This document shows positions 20,350-30,022 of a stretch of DNA of 64,000 nucleotides, in pieces. Each line of letters opens with the position of its first letter. The first letter of the stretch is position 1. The translations under genes and the position numbers were made by a program. Location of the stretch: contig CAVULN010000028.1 of assembly GCA_963742305.1 (NCBI GenBank), positions 180,446 through 244,445 on the forward strand, given 5' to 3'. The notes beneath the pieces were generated by a model. It did not search any database. It was not told the origin of the DNA and saw nothing but the letters and a program-made list of their open reading frames with translations. This DNA comes from Roseiarcus sp963742305. GTDB taxonomy: Bacteria; Pseudomonadota; Alphaproteobacteria; Rhizobiales; Beijerinckiaceae.

Positions 20350-20896
20350 CCAGGACCCGCTCCGACCGTTGGCCCCAGGAGTTTGGCGCAGGCGGCCGCT
20401 GATGTGTCAAGAGGAGGAGCCGCCGGCTCTAGCCCCGCACAAGGCCGGCGATCGATCGTGTTGGGCGCTTCGAATGTGATAATACATAATGATTGATGTA
20501 TTGTTTTCGAAGAGCGGAACTAAACAGGGTCCCAACGCGCTGAAAACATGAGGGGGCGCCGGTAAAATGGAACTAAGGCCGGATAACGCTTGTGACCCGC
20601 TCTCCCTGCGGGGCCCTTCCGGCGATTTCCCGGTGGCGCGCCGCCGGGCCGCTGCAGGCGCCCCCCGCGTTTTCCATACACCTTAACCCGTTTTGCGGAA
20701 TCCGGAGTTTAGCCGCCATCTTTCACAAACTTGAATGAACTCGGACACCATTTGGACATCGAGGCCAATAAATACTGAAGGCGCCCCGGCCATTCGATCC
20801 GCGCGAGTGCACGCTTTGACCACCTCAACCCGGTTTCCGGACGATGAACTTGGTTCGCCAGGAAGATTGTGGCGCCCCGACCCCCGCGCCACCCGC
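20350..20896. other. 547-bp non-coding island, AT-rich in the middle
   Basis: No convincing gene. Roughly 20465-20580 is unusually AT-rich for the window and holds the AATACAT-N8-ATGTATT dyad (separate entry) and two GGAACTAA words near 20515 and 20570. The rest is ordinary GC-rich sequence. Confidence 0.5.
20481..20502. promoter_or_regulatory. Operator-like dyad AATACAT-N8-ATGTATT
   Basis: Perfect 7-bp inverted repeat with an 8-nt spacer (AATGATTG) in an AT-rich pocket between divergent genes. The shape and spacing suit a dimeric transcription factor site; the factor is unknown. Confidence 0.45.
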
Positions 20897-21046
20897 ATGA
20901 GGCGGTATCTCGTGAGGTCGTCGCAGCGCGCGCTCTACCGGCTGATGGCGATCGTGACTGGACTGGTATGGATCGCGATCCTGCTCGCCGGGTTCATCCT
21001 GGCGGCGCTTTTCGCATTAGACCTGTCGCACATGCTGATATGGTGA
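20897..21046 (+). CDS. Very small single-helix membrane protein
   Basis: 49 aa from ATG 20897: MRRYLVRSSQRALYRLM, then a strongly hydrophobic helix VTGLVWIAILLAGFILAALF, and a short C-terminus. A basic N-terminus with a single helix suggests an N-in membrane peptide. Upstream ATG 20735 in the same frame gives an implausible low-complexity extension. No homologue recognised; could be spurious. Confidence 0.4.
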   Translation: MRRYLVRSSQRALYRLMAIVTGLVWIAILLAGFILAALFALDLSHMLIW

Positions 21047-21120
21047 CCCTCGCGCCGACTTGGTGAGGCTGGCGCCGGGCGTCCCCGGGCCGTCTTCTCA
21101 ATTGGGCGGGGCGATCGGGG

Positions 21121-21738
21121 TTATTTCAGAACCTCGAAGCGCGTCTCGCCGGTGGCCCGATCGACGGACGCCGACGCCCGGATCGGGGGAGGGGCGCTCG
21201 GATCGATCGGCCCAAGCCTGGCGGCGATCGCCTCCCAGGTTCCGAGCCTCGGGTTCGCCTCGATGATCCGCCGAACCACGATCAGCGCGCGGGCGCGCGT
21301 CGAGGGGCTGGGCGCGGCGAGCAGGGGCGCGACGGCGGGCAGCGCCGCCGGTCCGCGCGCGATCAGCTCGACCACCGCGGGCGTATAAAGGCGATGCAGC
21401 TCGTCCGGGTAATCGTCGATCGCGCGGGCAAGCGCGGGGAGCGCGCGGGAATCGCCGATGCGGCTCAGGCCCTGCGCCGCGAAGGCGCGCATCCGCTCGT
21501 CGGGCGCGTCCAGGAATCGCGCGAAGCTTGCCGCGGAGGCGGGATCGGCGATCTCGGCGAGCGCGCGCAGCGCCTGCAGACGGACTTCCGGATCGCCCGA
21601 ATCGAGGGCGGCGCTGAGCGCCGGGGCGGTCGCGCGTCCGCGCCGCACAAGCTCCGCCAGCGCGAGAGCGCGCGCGTTGAAGTCGGCCGAACCGAGCTGC
21701 TCGACGAGCGCGGCCGCCGGCGGCTGAGCGTCGATCAT
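21121..21738 (-). CDS. HEAT-repeat protein at the 3' end of the eCIS operon
   Basis: 205 aa of tandem HEAT-like alpha-helical repeats, about 31 residues each: NARALALAELVRRGRATAPA, DPEVRLQALRALAEIADP, DERMRAFAAQGLSRIGDS and others, with a non-repeat C-terminal tail. It is a protein-protein interaction scaffold. Its ATG overlaps the stop of the DUF4157-OmpA gene by 4 bp, so it is co-translated with that cargo candidate and could be a cargo chaperone, loader or immunity-like partner (inference from position only). Confidence 0.75.
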   Translation of the reverse strand: MIDAQPPAAALVEQLGSADFNARALALAELVRRGRATAPALSAALDSGDPEVRLQALRALAEIADPASAASFARFLDAPDERMRAFAAQGLSRIGDSRALPALARAIDDYPDELHRLYTPAVVELIARGPAALPAVAPLLAAPSPSTRARALIVVRRIIEANPRLGTWEAIAARLGPIDPSAPPPIRASASVDRATGETRFEVLK

Positions 21739-23414
21739 GGCCTGGCCGCCGTCGAGCGGCGGAAGGTCAGGACGACCCGGCGGTTGGCCCAGCGGTTCGC
21801 CTCGCGCTTCTGGTCGGCGCCGACCGCCGGGTTTCCACCCTGATCGCCAGTCCCGGCGTTGGTGGTGGCCTCGGTCGAAGCGCCCCGACCGACCGTGACG
21901 GCCCCGAGATGCGCAGTCGCCGGTGCGGGGCCGCCGATGTCCTCCTCCGGTATGCCGCGCGCGATCAGCGCGCTCCTCACCGCTTCGGCGCGGCGCAGCG
22001 ACAGGTTGCGATTGTAGTCGCTGTTCCCGCCCTTGATGTCCGCGAAGCCTTCAACGTCCATATGGATATCGGGGTTGCGCCCGAGATATGCGGTGAAGGT
22101 GTCGATCTTCGCCGCCTCGTCTGCGCTCAAATCGGCGCTGTCGAAGGCGAAGTAGAACGTCACGGGCTCGTGGACGTAAAAATCCCGATGGCGCTCGAGC
22201 GCCTCGTCGAAGGTCGCCGAGTGTCCGGGCTCGACATGAAGATACTCGTTGACGACATTTCCGGCGCGCACCCCGAATCCCCAGTTGACCGCGCCATAGG
22301 TGATCATGGTGTCCTCGCCGAGCGCCACCAACTCGAGGGAGAAGTTCCTTTCGCCCGAGGTCTGGGGGAAATCGAACATCTCCGCCGACCGGATGTCCGC
22401 CGGATCGTTCGATCGCTTGAAACCCGGTACCTGTGTCCCGCTCGGGCCGAACGGATAGCGCGGCGTCACCGCCGAGCCCCGGGCGGCTGCGGGGGGCGCG
22501 GGCCCGACGGCGGGCGCGAACGGTTGATGCAGGACGTCGGTGAAGAACCCGCCCTCGACGCCGCGGAGGGCGTCCTCCTGCGTCCGCAAGCCGGGCGCGC
22601 CCAGGGCGCCGCGCGGCGCCTGCTGGGTTCCCATCGTCGCGGGGTTGACGTCCGCTCCCGATGTGTCGAGGTCGCGGACGATCTGGTTGAACGCGATCAC
22701 GTTCGAGTTCGGCGCGTCGAGCGAAGGGACGAAGCGGATCGTGCCGGAAAGTCCGGACGGCCCCGGCGGCGTCGCGGCGGCGCCGTTCACCGTGTGCAGG
22801 TCGACCTCGAAGACGCCCGACGGCACGGGATAGCTCGCGGCGAAGCTTGGCTGAATGAGCCGCGCCTCGGAGCGCCGCGAAAAGCCGTCGCCGCCGCCGG
22901 CCTGCTGGACGACATGCGCCATTTCGTGGGCGGTCAGCGCGTCCGAGCCGGGCTTGCGGCCTTCGCCGAAGACGATGTCGCGGCCCTGGGTGAAGGCGCG
23001 CGCGCCGAGGCTTGCCGCGAGCCCGTCGGCCTTCGGGCCGGTGTGGACCCGGACGTCGCCAAGCGGCGCGCCGAAATGCGCCTCCATATCCGCCCGGACC
23101 GCGCCGTCGAGCGGCGCGCCGGCTTCGCCGACCGCGCTCGCGATGGGGCTCGCGCCGGCCCCGGCCGGGGCCGCCGTCAAGCTCCGATCCCGGCCGCCCG
23201 CGCCCGGAGCGAACGACGCCGCGGCGCGGCTCGCCTCGATCTCGGAAGCATCGTCGCGCGCGCCGACGGTGAAGCTCGTCCGCGCGTCGCGGCGGAGCGC
23301 CCATTGCAGGGCCTGATTTCCGGTTCCGTCAGAGCGCGCCCGCGAGGGACCCCGGTTTGAACCCTTGGCGTGCGGCGGCGGGGAGAGGCGGGCGGAGAGG
23401 TGTGCGGATTTCAT
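21735..23414 (-). CDS. eCIS core-domain (DUF4157) protein with C-terminal OmpA-like domain
   Basis: 559 aa. Residues about 105-180 are the DUF4157/eCIS core domain: MEAHFGAPLGDVRVHTGPKA, ARAFTQGRDIVFGEG and the metalloprotease-like HEMAHVVQQAGGG (HExxH). This domain marks eCIS-associated cargo or structural effectors. A unique middle region (about 190-420) follows, then an OmpA-family peptidoglycan-binding domain: VTFYFAFDSADLSADEAAKI, DVEGFADIKGGNSDYNRNLS and RRAEAVRSALIARGI, ending RWANRRVVLTF. A C-terminal OmpA domain on such a protein could anchor the particle or cargo to peptidoglycan. Intact; RBS GGGGAG before ATG 23414. Confidence 0.82.
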   Translation of the reverse strand: MKSAHLSARLSPPPHAKGSNRGPSRARSDGTGNQALQWALRRDARTSFTVGARDDASEIEASRAAASFAPGAGGRDRSLTAAPAGAGASPIASAVGEAGAPLDGAVRADMEAHFGAPLGDVRVHTGPKADGLAASLGARAFTQGRDIVFGEGRKPGSDALTAHEMAHVVQQAGGGDGFSRRSEARLIQPSFAASYPVPSGVFEVDLHTVNGAAATPPGPSGLSGTIRFVPSLDAPNSNVIAFNQIVRDLDTSGADVNPATMGTQQAPRGALGAPGLRTQEDALRGVEGGFFTDVLHQPFAPAVGPAPPAAARGSAVTPRYPFGPSGTQVPGFKRSNDPADIRSAEMFDFPQTSGERNFSLELVALGEDTMITYGAVNWGFGVRAGNVVNEYLHVEPGHSATFDEALERHRDFYVHEPVTFYFAFDSADLSADEAAKIDTFTAYLGRNPDIHMDVEGFADIKGGNSDYNRNLSLRRAEAVRSALIARGIPEEDIGGPAPATAHLGAVTVGRGASTEATTNAGTGDQGGNPAVGADQKREANRWANRRVVLTFRRSTAARP

Positions 23415-23499
23415 GGCGCGAACTCCCCGATCCCTTCCTCATCCGCGAGCGGCGCGGCGAGACTACCGCAATTCGTCCGCCGTTGCTCTTCACATTTGC

Positions 23500-26400
23500 T
23501 CACTGGATTTCGGTGAGGACATCCCCATCCTGGACCCAGACGTTGTCGTAGTAGATGTTGTTCTCCTGCAGCACTGTGCGAAGTTGCGCCCCGACCTCTT
23601 GGACATTCGTCACGCCCTGGCCGGTGACATTGAACACGATGTTCTGCTCGGTTCCCGCAGGATGAATCCAGCGGCGGCCTTCCACCTGGCGGCGGGCCCG
23701 AGCGATCGCCTCGCGCGACGCCTGGGACGGTCCGGATTGCAGTTCGCCGTTGGATCCGATCCCCATTTCTTCGAGATTGAGCCGCTTGACTTCGAATGAT
23801 TGCATAAGTTGCGCGTTGTAGTACTCCGGCACTGTGCTGCCGAGGGCTTCCCCTTCGGCTGCTCCGGGCGCGTTCTGACGAGGGCCCGGCTGCCAGCCTG
23901 GACCGAACTTCTCCTCGAGGATCGGGCCGAGACGCTCTTCGGCGATCTTCCAGAGGGGGACAAACCCTCCGCCGGTCCGCTGGCGGGGTTGGGGGACGTT
24001 CAGGCCAGCGCCTTCCCCGATTTCGGGCAGCTGGCCCGTTTGTGGGGCGCGGAGTTCGGCAACATCTATTGCGGGGATGGACCTATTCATTTCCCCGCGA
24101 GGCACGATCTTGATCAGCTGTTTCGCGGTCTCCTTGTCCAGAACCGCGCCCGTGGCGGCGAGAAATTCGCCGAGGGATTTCAGATCGTCCGCGGTGAAGT
24201 GTTCGCCGAGAGCAGCCACGAGATCGGCGGATTTGGTTCCGAGACGCGAGGCGTTCTCGCCGCCGAAGGCTGCAATCTGGAGATCGCTGAGACCGGCGTC
24301 CTTGAGGGCTTTGGTGACAGCGGCGGGAGTGCGAGGCGCGCCCGGCTGAAAGGCCGGCTCAAGAGGTCGCGGCGGGGCAACGACCCTGATTGTCCCGCCG
24401 CCCCCGCGGCCGCCCGAGGCGCCGCGCACAGAGCCAACCCGGACCGGGCCTCCGCCGGTCGGCGAGCCCCCCGCCGTGGCGGCCATCGGCTGCGCATTCT
24501 GAGCCGCGGCCTGAATCTCCGCCTGCTTCGCCGCTTCGGCGGCTTTGGCGTCCTCAGCGGCCTTTGCGACCGCTGCACGTCTTTCGGCGATGTTCGGAAT
24601 CCCCTGTTCCTTGATCCTGGCGCGTACGTCGGGAGGCCAGTCCTCAAGGGCCTTGGGCAGGTCCGGCTCGATCGTCGGGACCTGAGAGCTGGTAGAGGCC
24701 CACGGGTCTCCTGTTGTTCCGAGTGGCGCGTCGGGCGGCTCAGGCGCTGGAACATCGGGCTGTTTGATGCGTGGGACGCGGGCGCCCGCCCATTCATGGA
24801 TGCCGATGGCATTCAGCACGGTTCCAACCGCGCCTTCGATACCGCCGGCGATCCGCTCGCCGAGGCTGCGATTCAGTTTTTCGCCGGTGAGGGCGGATCT
24901 GTCCGTGATGGCTTCCTCGACTTTGGAGATCTCAAGCGTATCCAGGACCGCGGCGCTCAGGATGGACAGGAAGTTTGAACCGGCCGCGCGGCCTTCCTTC
25001 CAGCGCGCGATCAGGTTGTTGGCGAAACTGGCGGCAAGAAGACTGACCGCCACGTAGGCCATCGCCGTGGCCAGGCTCACCCCGGTGACAGCGACGATGA
25101 GTTCGGGCAGAAAAACAAACAAGACCACGGCGGCGACGGCCGTGATGAAGAGTTTCAGGAGGAATGAGCCCCAGCCTCCGCCTTCGTCATCGTCACCTTT
25201 CTTCTTTCCGGAGCCGACGTCGGTGACTCCGCTCCCCTCGTGATGCTCGCTTTTCGATGCTTCTTTTGACGCTCGGCAACGACAATCTCTTCGCCGACGC
25301 GCAGGAACTTCTCGATCGAATCGAACTGCTCGCCGACGGTCGTTTCGGGGCGAGCAAAGCCGGCGGAGGCGGAGGCGCCGGATTGTTCGATGGTGAGCGC
25401 TGTGGCGACGGCGGATGCGAGAGCGGACATATCCATCTCGCCGGGCTTCTTGTCCTCAATGGACGCAGACACGGCGATATTGCCCTGTTCGAGTAGCGCG
25501 ATTGAGAAGTCCGGGTGAGAGCCCTTCAGGTGGACGAGCGCGTCGAAGTCCAGGGGCCTGGATTTCCCCTTCGTCTGTTCGAGCAGGCTTTGGTAGGTCA
25601 AGGCGAGGTAGCCTTTGACGACCACGCGGCATTGACGGCCCGAGGCGTCGGTGAATTGGATCTCGCGCCGATAGCGGAGATGGGCGACGGGCCCAAGATT
25701 GGTCTCCTCTTTCGGATCGGGCTTCGGCGAGGGACGCTCAGGGGTGAGGATTACGTCGCGGAGATCGAGGACGATATCGGTCTTCGAGTCGATGCTGCCG
25801 CGTTCGGCGGCTCCGCTCATTTCCAGATGGAAAGTCGTGGTGTTGGGAAACCCGGAGGGCTCAAGTTGCCCCGCCGGCGTCTGAGTCAGTCGTCCAGTGG
25901 CGCTCTTCGCCCCTCCAGGACCCAGGCGTTCGAGGGATTCGATGTTGGCCTCGGCGAGATCGCCGGAAGTGTCCATTTGCGGCACGCCGGGCTCGGCGCG
26001 TTCGCGGACTTCCACGGTGCGGCCGCGGGAGGCTTGCAGGGACGCCTCTCGGGCGTCGCGCTCGGCCTCCTCGACGTTTGCGCGCTGGCCGGTGGAGCGC
26101 CGCTGCTGCACGACATGTGCGAGTTCGTGGGCGAGAAGACGGCGGCCCTCGGCGGATTCGGGCTGGAGCCGGCCTTCGCCGAAGACGATGTCTTCGCCGA
26201 CCGTGAAGGCGCGAGCCTTGAGCGATTTTGTCGCTTCGGCGGATTTGGGGCCGGCGTGGACGCGCACAGATCCGAAGTCCTCGCCGAAGCTGCGCTCCAT
26301 GAGCCCGCGAGTGCTTGCATTGAGGGCGCGCCCGCCGCCGCTCGCGCCGGCCATGCCCTCGGAGTCACTCTCGCGAGGATCTTGGGTGGACATGCGGGCC

Positions 26401-26550
26401 GTCTTCAGGAGCCGTTGGACCGCCTGGTTGCCCAGCGCCGGCTCGACGCCTGACGGACCGGGCGCGGAGACCATCTGCGCGGATGGGGGCATGGCCTTTC
26501 GCTGCCTCGGGCGCGCCGCCTTTCGGCGCGGCCTTGAGGCCGGCTTTCAT
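23500..26550 (-). CDS. Large DUF4157 eCIS cargo candidate with membrane hairpin and C-terminal domain; appears split by two indels
   Basis: Three overlapping frames read as one 1016-aa protein. Start ATG 26550 (MKAGLKAAPKGGAPEAAKGH) overlaps the ATPase stop as ATGA; one extra C near 26487 then shifts to the frame containing ALGNQAVQRLL and the DUF4157 core (MERSFGEDFGSVRVHAGPKS, AFTVGEDIVFGEGRLQPES, HELAHVVQQRR). Near 25262 an AAAA run shifts the frame again; adding one A gives RQKEASKSEHHEGSG, then a membrane hairpin FLLKLFITAVAAVVLFVFLP and VSLATAMAYVAVSLLAASF. A Pro/Ala-rich region and a C-terminal domain (SFEVKRLNLEE, NIVFNVTGQGVTNV) follow. If the frames are real, these are instead separate ORFs 25155-26492 and 23500-25128; the latter would start in mid-helix. 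Confidence 0.68.
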
Positions 26551-28559
26551 TCCGCCGCCATCCTTGCCTCGGCCGGCGCGAGCAGCGCCTGATACTGGCG
26601 GAAGTCGCTCGGGCTGGGCGCCTTGCCCTTCTTCAAAAGCTGCCGCGACACCGCCTTGCAGAGCCGGGCCATGTCGATCGCCTCCGTGTCCGTCGCGGCG
26701 GCGAAGGCGGCGTCGAGCGCGGCGACCCGGATGTCGCCGCCGGTCAGCGCGAACTCCCGCGCCAGAAAGGCGAGGTCGACGTCGCCCGCGACCGGAGCGC
26801 GCCCGGGGATCGCCGCGCGCCAGAGCCGCTCGCGCAAGGCCGGATCAGGAAGCGGGAATTCGATGACGAAGTGCATCCGGCGGCTGAACGCCGGATCGAC
26901 GTTGCCCGCCAGATTCGACGCCAGGATCACCACGCCGTCGAACGTTTCGAGCCGCTGCAGAAGGAAGGCGACCTCGATGTTGGCGTAGCGGTCATGGGCG
27001 TCCTTCACCTCGCTCCGCTTGCCGAACAGCGCGTCGGCCTCGTCGAAGAACAGGATCGCCGCGCCGTCGCGGGCGAGCGCAAAGACGCGGTCGAGGTGCT
27101 TCTCGGTCTCGCCGATGTACTTGCTGACCACCGCGGAGAGGTCGATGCGCCAGAGATCGAGCCCGGCTTCGCGCGCAAGCACGGATGCGCTCATCGATTT
27201 GCCAGTGCCGGGGCTTCCGCTGAAGAGCGCGGCGACGCCGGGGCCGCCGCTGAAGCCCCACTCGGCGAAGACCCGCTCGCGATGGCGGATCGCCCCGCCG
27301 AGCCTGCGAAGCTGGGTGAGGCACGCGGGCGGCAGCACGAGATCCTGCCACCCCTGTGCGGGCGCAATCCGTTGCGCGAGGCCGCCAAGCTCGACGCCGG
27401 CCTGACGCCGCGCCGCCGCGATGAGCGCATCGGCGCCGGCGATTGCGCGTTCGCCGGGCTTGAGGCCGAGGTCCAGCCGCAGGCTCGTCACCGCCGTCTC
27501 GATCTGCCGCGCCGAGAGCCGGAAACGCTCCGCCGCCTCGGTGAGCGCGGGCGCTTCGGTCAAAAGCCCGGCGCGCTCCGCGGCGGCGGCCCAAAAGCGG
27601 CGCCGCGCCGCGCTGTCGGGCGCGGGAAAATGGATTTCGACCGCCGGCAGTCCGGCGAGCGCGGCGCGCCAACCCGCGTCCCTGGGGGCCGCTAGGAAGA
27701 CCGGCGCGCGGGCGCCGCGAAGCGCCGGCGCCATGGCGCTGAGCGCCGCGGCGTCGGCGTCGAGAAAGAGGAGCGCATCTCTCAAACGCGCCGCGACGAG
27801 CCCGTCACGGATCAGCCCAGCCGGCTCCGGGTCCTCGCGCGCGATGAGGCTCGCAAGCGTGCGCCCCAGGCGCCCCGCGAGCGCCGCGACCGCGGCTGCG
27901 CAGTCCTCGGGATGCGCCCCCGTCATCGCGACGAGCGGCGTCTCGCCCGCGGCGATCGCGGACTGAAGCCGGGCAAGCGGACCGGGATCGCCTTCGCCAT
28001 GCGCAGGTTCGACGGCAAGGCCCCGGCGACCGGCGACCGCTTCGCCGAACAGGCAGGTTGAGAGGACCGGGTTCGCCGCGAATTCGGCAAGGGGGAGCGG
28101 CGCCCGCTCCTGCGGCGTCTGCGCCAGCAGGAGCGCCTCGCGGAACAGCGGGCCGTCCGCGGCGAGCGCGGTCGCGGCGGCTTCGCCGAACACCCGCCGC
28201 GCGAGGTCCGCGGTCGGCCAGCGGCGGCGGACGTCGTCGTTCAGATAGGCGTAGATCTGCGCATAAGCCGGATCGACATCGGGCGCGAGCGCGAGAAGGA
28301 GGACGTCGACGGCCGGGTCGTCGAGGCGGAAGCGCGCCGCGACCGCGTCGATGGCGGGATGGGGCTCGCGCTGCGGCGCCGCGTCCCCATCGGGGCTCCG
28401 CGCCGCCGATCGGGCCAGCAGCGCGTCCACCTGCTCGTCACTGACAAAAAGGCCGCGAAACTCGTCAAGCGAAAGCTGATAGCGCGCGCGGAGCCGCTTG
28501 ACCTCGCGCGCGAGCGCCGCATCGAGCCGGTTGAGCGGAAGGCGGCCGGGCGCGGTCAT
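26547..28559 (-). CDS. eCIS AAA+ ATPase (Afp15-like)
   Basis: 670 aa. Walker A GSPGTGKSMSAS, Walker B AAILFFDEADALFGKRSE, sensor region VILASNLAGNVDPAFSRR. The N-terminal half is a weakly conserved, alanine-rich helical extension with a second, degenerate ATPase-like unit. In Afp/PVC systems the equivalent ATPase is required for particle assembly or cargo loading. Start ATG 28559 overlaps the tape-measure stop (ATGA); a much longer upstream frame is not the same gene. Ends with an ATGA overlap to the large DUF4157 gene, linking ATPase and cargo translation. Confidence 0.9.
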   Translation of the reverse strand: MTAPGRLPLNRLDAALAREVKRLRARYQLSLDEFRGLFVSDEQVDALLARSAARSPDGDAAPQREPHPAIDAVAARFRLDDPAVDVLLLALAPDVDPAYAQIYAYLNDDVRRRWPTADLARRVFGEAAATALAADGPLFREALLLAQTPQERAPLPLAEFAANPVLSTCLFGEAVAGRRGLAVEPAHGEGDPGPLARLQSAIAAGETPLVAMTGAHPEDCAAAVAALAGRLGRTLASLIAREDPEPAGLIRDGLVAARLRDALLFLDADAAALSAMAPALRGARAPVFLAAPRDAGWRAALAGLPAVEIHFPAPDSAARRRFWAAAAERAGLLTEAPALTEAAERFRLSARQIETAVTSLRLDLGLKPGERAIAGADALIAAARRQAGVELGGLAQRIAPAQGWQDLVLPPACLTQLRRLGGAIRHRERVFAEWGFSGGPGVAALFSGSPGTGKSMSASVLAREAGLDLWRIDLSAVVSKYIGETEKHLDRVFALARDGAAILFFDEADALFGKRSEVKDAHDRYANIEVAFLLQRLETFDGVVILASNLAGNVDPAFSRRMHFVIEFPLPDPALRERLWRAAIPGRAPVAGDVDLAFLAREFALTGGDIRVAALDAAFAAATDTEAIDMARLCKAVSRQLLKKGKAPSPSDFRQYQALLAPAEARMAAE

Positions 28560-30018
28560 GCGGAGGTCCGCGCGATGTCGATCCTGAGGCCGGACGGCGC
28601 CTGGACGCTTCCCTCGGCGGCGCGCGCGAGCGACAGGACGACGTCGAGCGGCGCGCGGCTCAGCCGCGCGCTCCACCCGCCGGGACGGCGCTCGAGGGCC
28701 GCGCTCGTCCCGAGCACGTTCGCCCACAGGAAGGGCGCCGAGGCGTCGTGGAAGCCCGGCAGCCGGCGGGCGAAGCGCTTCGTGACAGCGCGGGCGAGGC
28801 CGGCCAGGACGCGTCTGGCCTGACGCTGCGTGACGAGCCTCTGGGGCAAAAGGAGGAAGCGGGCGTCCTGGACTCGCTGCAGCGGCGCGGCGAGCGGCGC
28901 GAGCGCCGACCAGGCGCCGTCGTCGAAGGCGCGGAGGCGATCGGCGAGGGAGGACGCAGGCGCGCGAGGGTCGAGGCCGAACAGCTCGCGCCATAACCCG
29001 TCGCCGAGATATTCCACGAAACGGTCGCCGGCCAGCGCAAAGGCCGAGCGCGGCATAGGCGATGAGCGCGGCCGTGTCGGCGGGCGCGTCCCGGCCAGGC
29101 GGAAGTTGCGATTGCAATGTCCGAAACCGGGAGGTCCGGCAGGAGCATGAGGAGGCCGCCGAACGGAGTGAAGCGGTAAAGGGGCGCCGATTCGGACGGT
29201 GAGTTTCGCGCGCCCGCGAGAATCCGCCGTGCCGCCTCCTCCTCGGGCAGGCCTGCCGTCGCGCTCTCAGGGCCGTCGCGCCCCGACGCATTGAGCTCGG
29301 CCCAAAGCCGCGCGACGACGACGAGCGCCTTGCCCGCCAAAGCCGGCGTTTGGGAGAAGGTTTCGACATAGACCGCGAGCGCCGGCGCGCCGTCTGGCAG
29401 CATGGCCGCGACGCGGCGGACGGCCTCCGCGCATTCCGTAAGACTCGCGCCGCCGCCCAGCCGCGCAAATTCCCCCAGGATTCGCTCGGCTTCGACCGGG
29501 GTCAGCCCGCGCAGTACAGCCATGCGCCTGAGCAGCGGCAGGCTCGCGAGCGCTTCCAGGCCTGTCCGGGCATCCGCTGAGATCGCGGTTCTGATCGCCT
29601 GCGCGGTCGTGAGGAAGCGCAGCCCTTCGGCGTCGCGAAGCCACCAGCGGTCGAGGGCGCGTCCCTCCGCCAGCGCCTCGAGAAGCGCGGCAAGATAGAG
29701 CGCGCGGCTCGGATAGGAGAGGACGCCGTCAGACGGTCCGCGTTCGCTGGCGGCCCGCAATTCCCGGGCGATCGACTTCGCCAGGGCGGCCGTGAAGACC
29801 CGCGGGTCGAAGGCGGCGTCGAGGGTGACGTCCACTTCGAGGCGCCGGATCCGAAGGACGGCGTCCCCCGACCAGAGGCCGAGCGCCTCGGCGAGCGCTT
29901 CCGGCAGAAGCGCTTGCGCTGCGTCGCGAAGACGTCGCCCAAGCTCGCTTGAGGCCGGGTGGTCGCGCGGCGCGAGCCCTTGCAGCTCGAGGCGCCGGAT
30001 GGCGACGCGGGCTGGCAT
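28556..30018 (-). CDS. Contractile injection system tape-measure protein (CIS_TMP-like), frame breaks
   Basis: About 487 codons. The N-terminus is characteristic of the eCIS tape-measure family: VAIRRLELQGLAPRDHPAS, ELGRRLRDAAQALLPEALAE, LRIRRLEVDVTLD. Then a long helical region with LYRFTPFGGLLMLLPDLPV. The frame changes near 29105 and returns near 29055 (RSAFALAGDRFVEYLGDGLW), ending 28556. In Afp14-type proteins length sets tube length; at about 490 aa this would be a short particle if the rule holds. Sits directly before the AAA+ ATPase, as in Afp. Confidence 0.78.
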
Positions 30019-30022
30019 GCCC

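Noticed and set aside
26547..29468. A 973-aa version of the AAA+ ATPase
   Set aside because: Sequence before MTAPGRLPLNRLDAAL is low-complexity shadow of the tape-measure gene.
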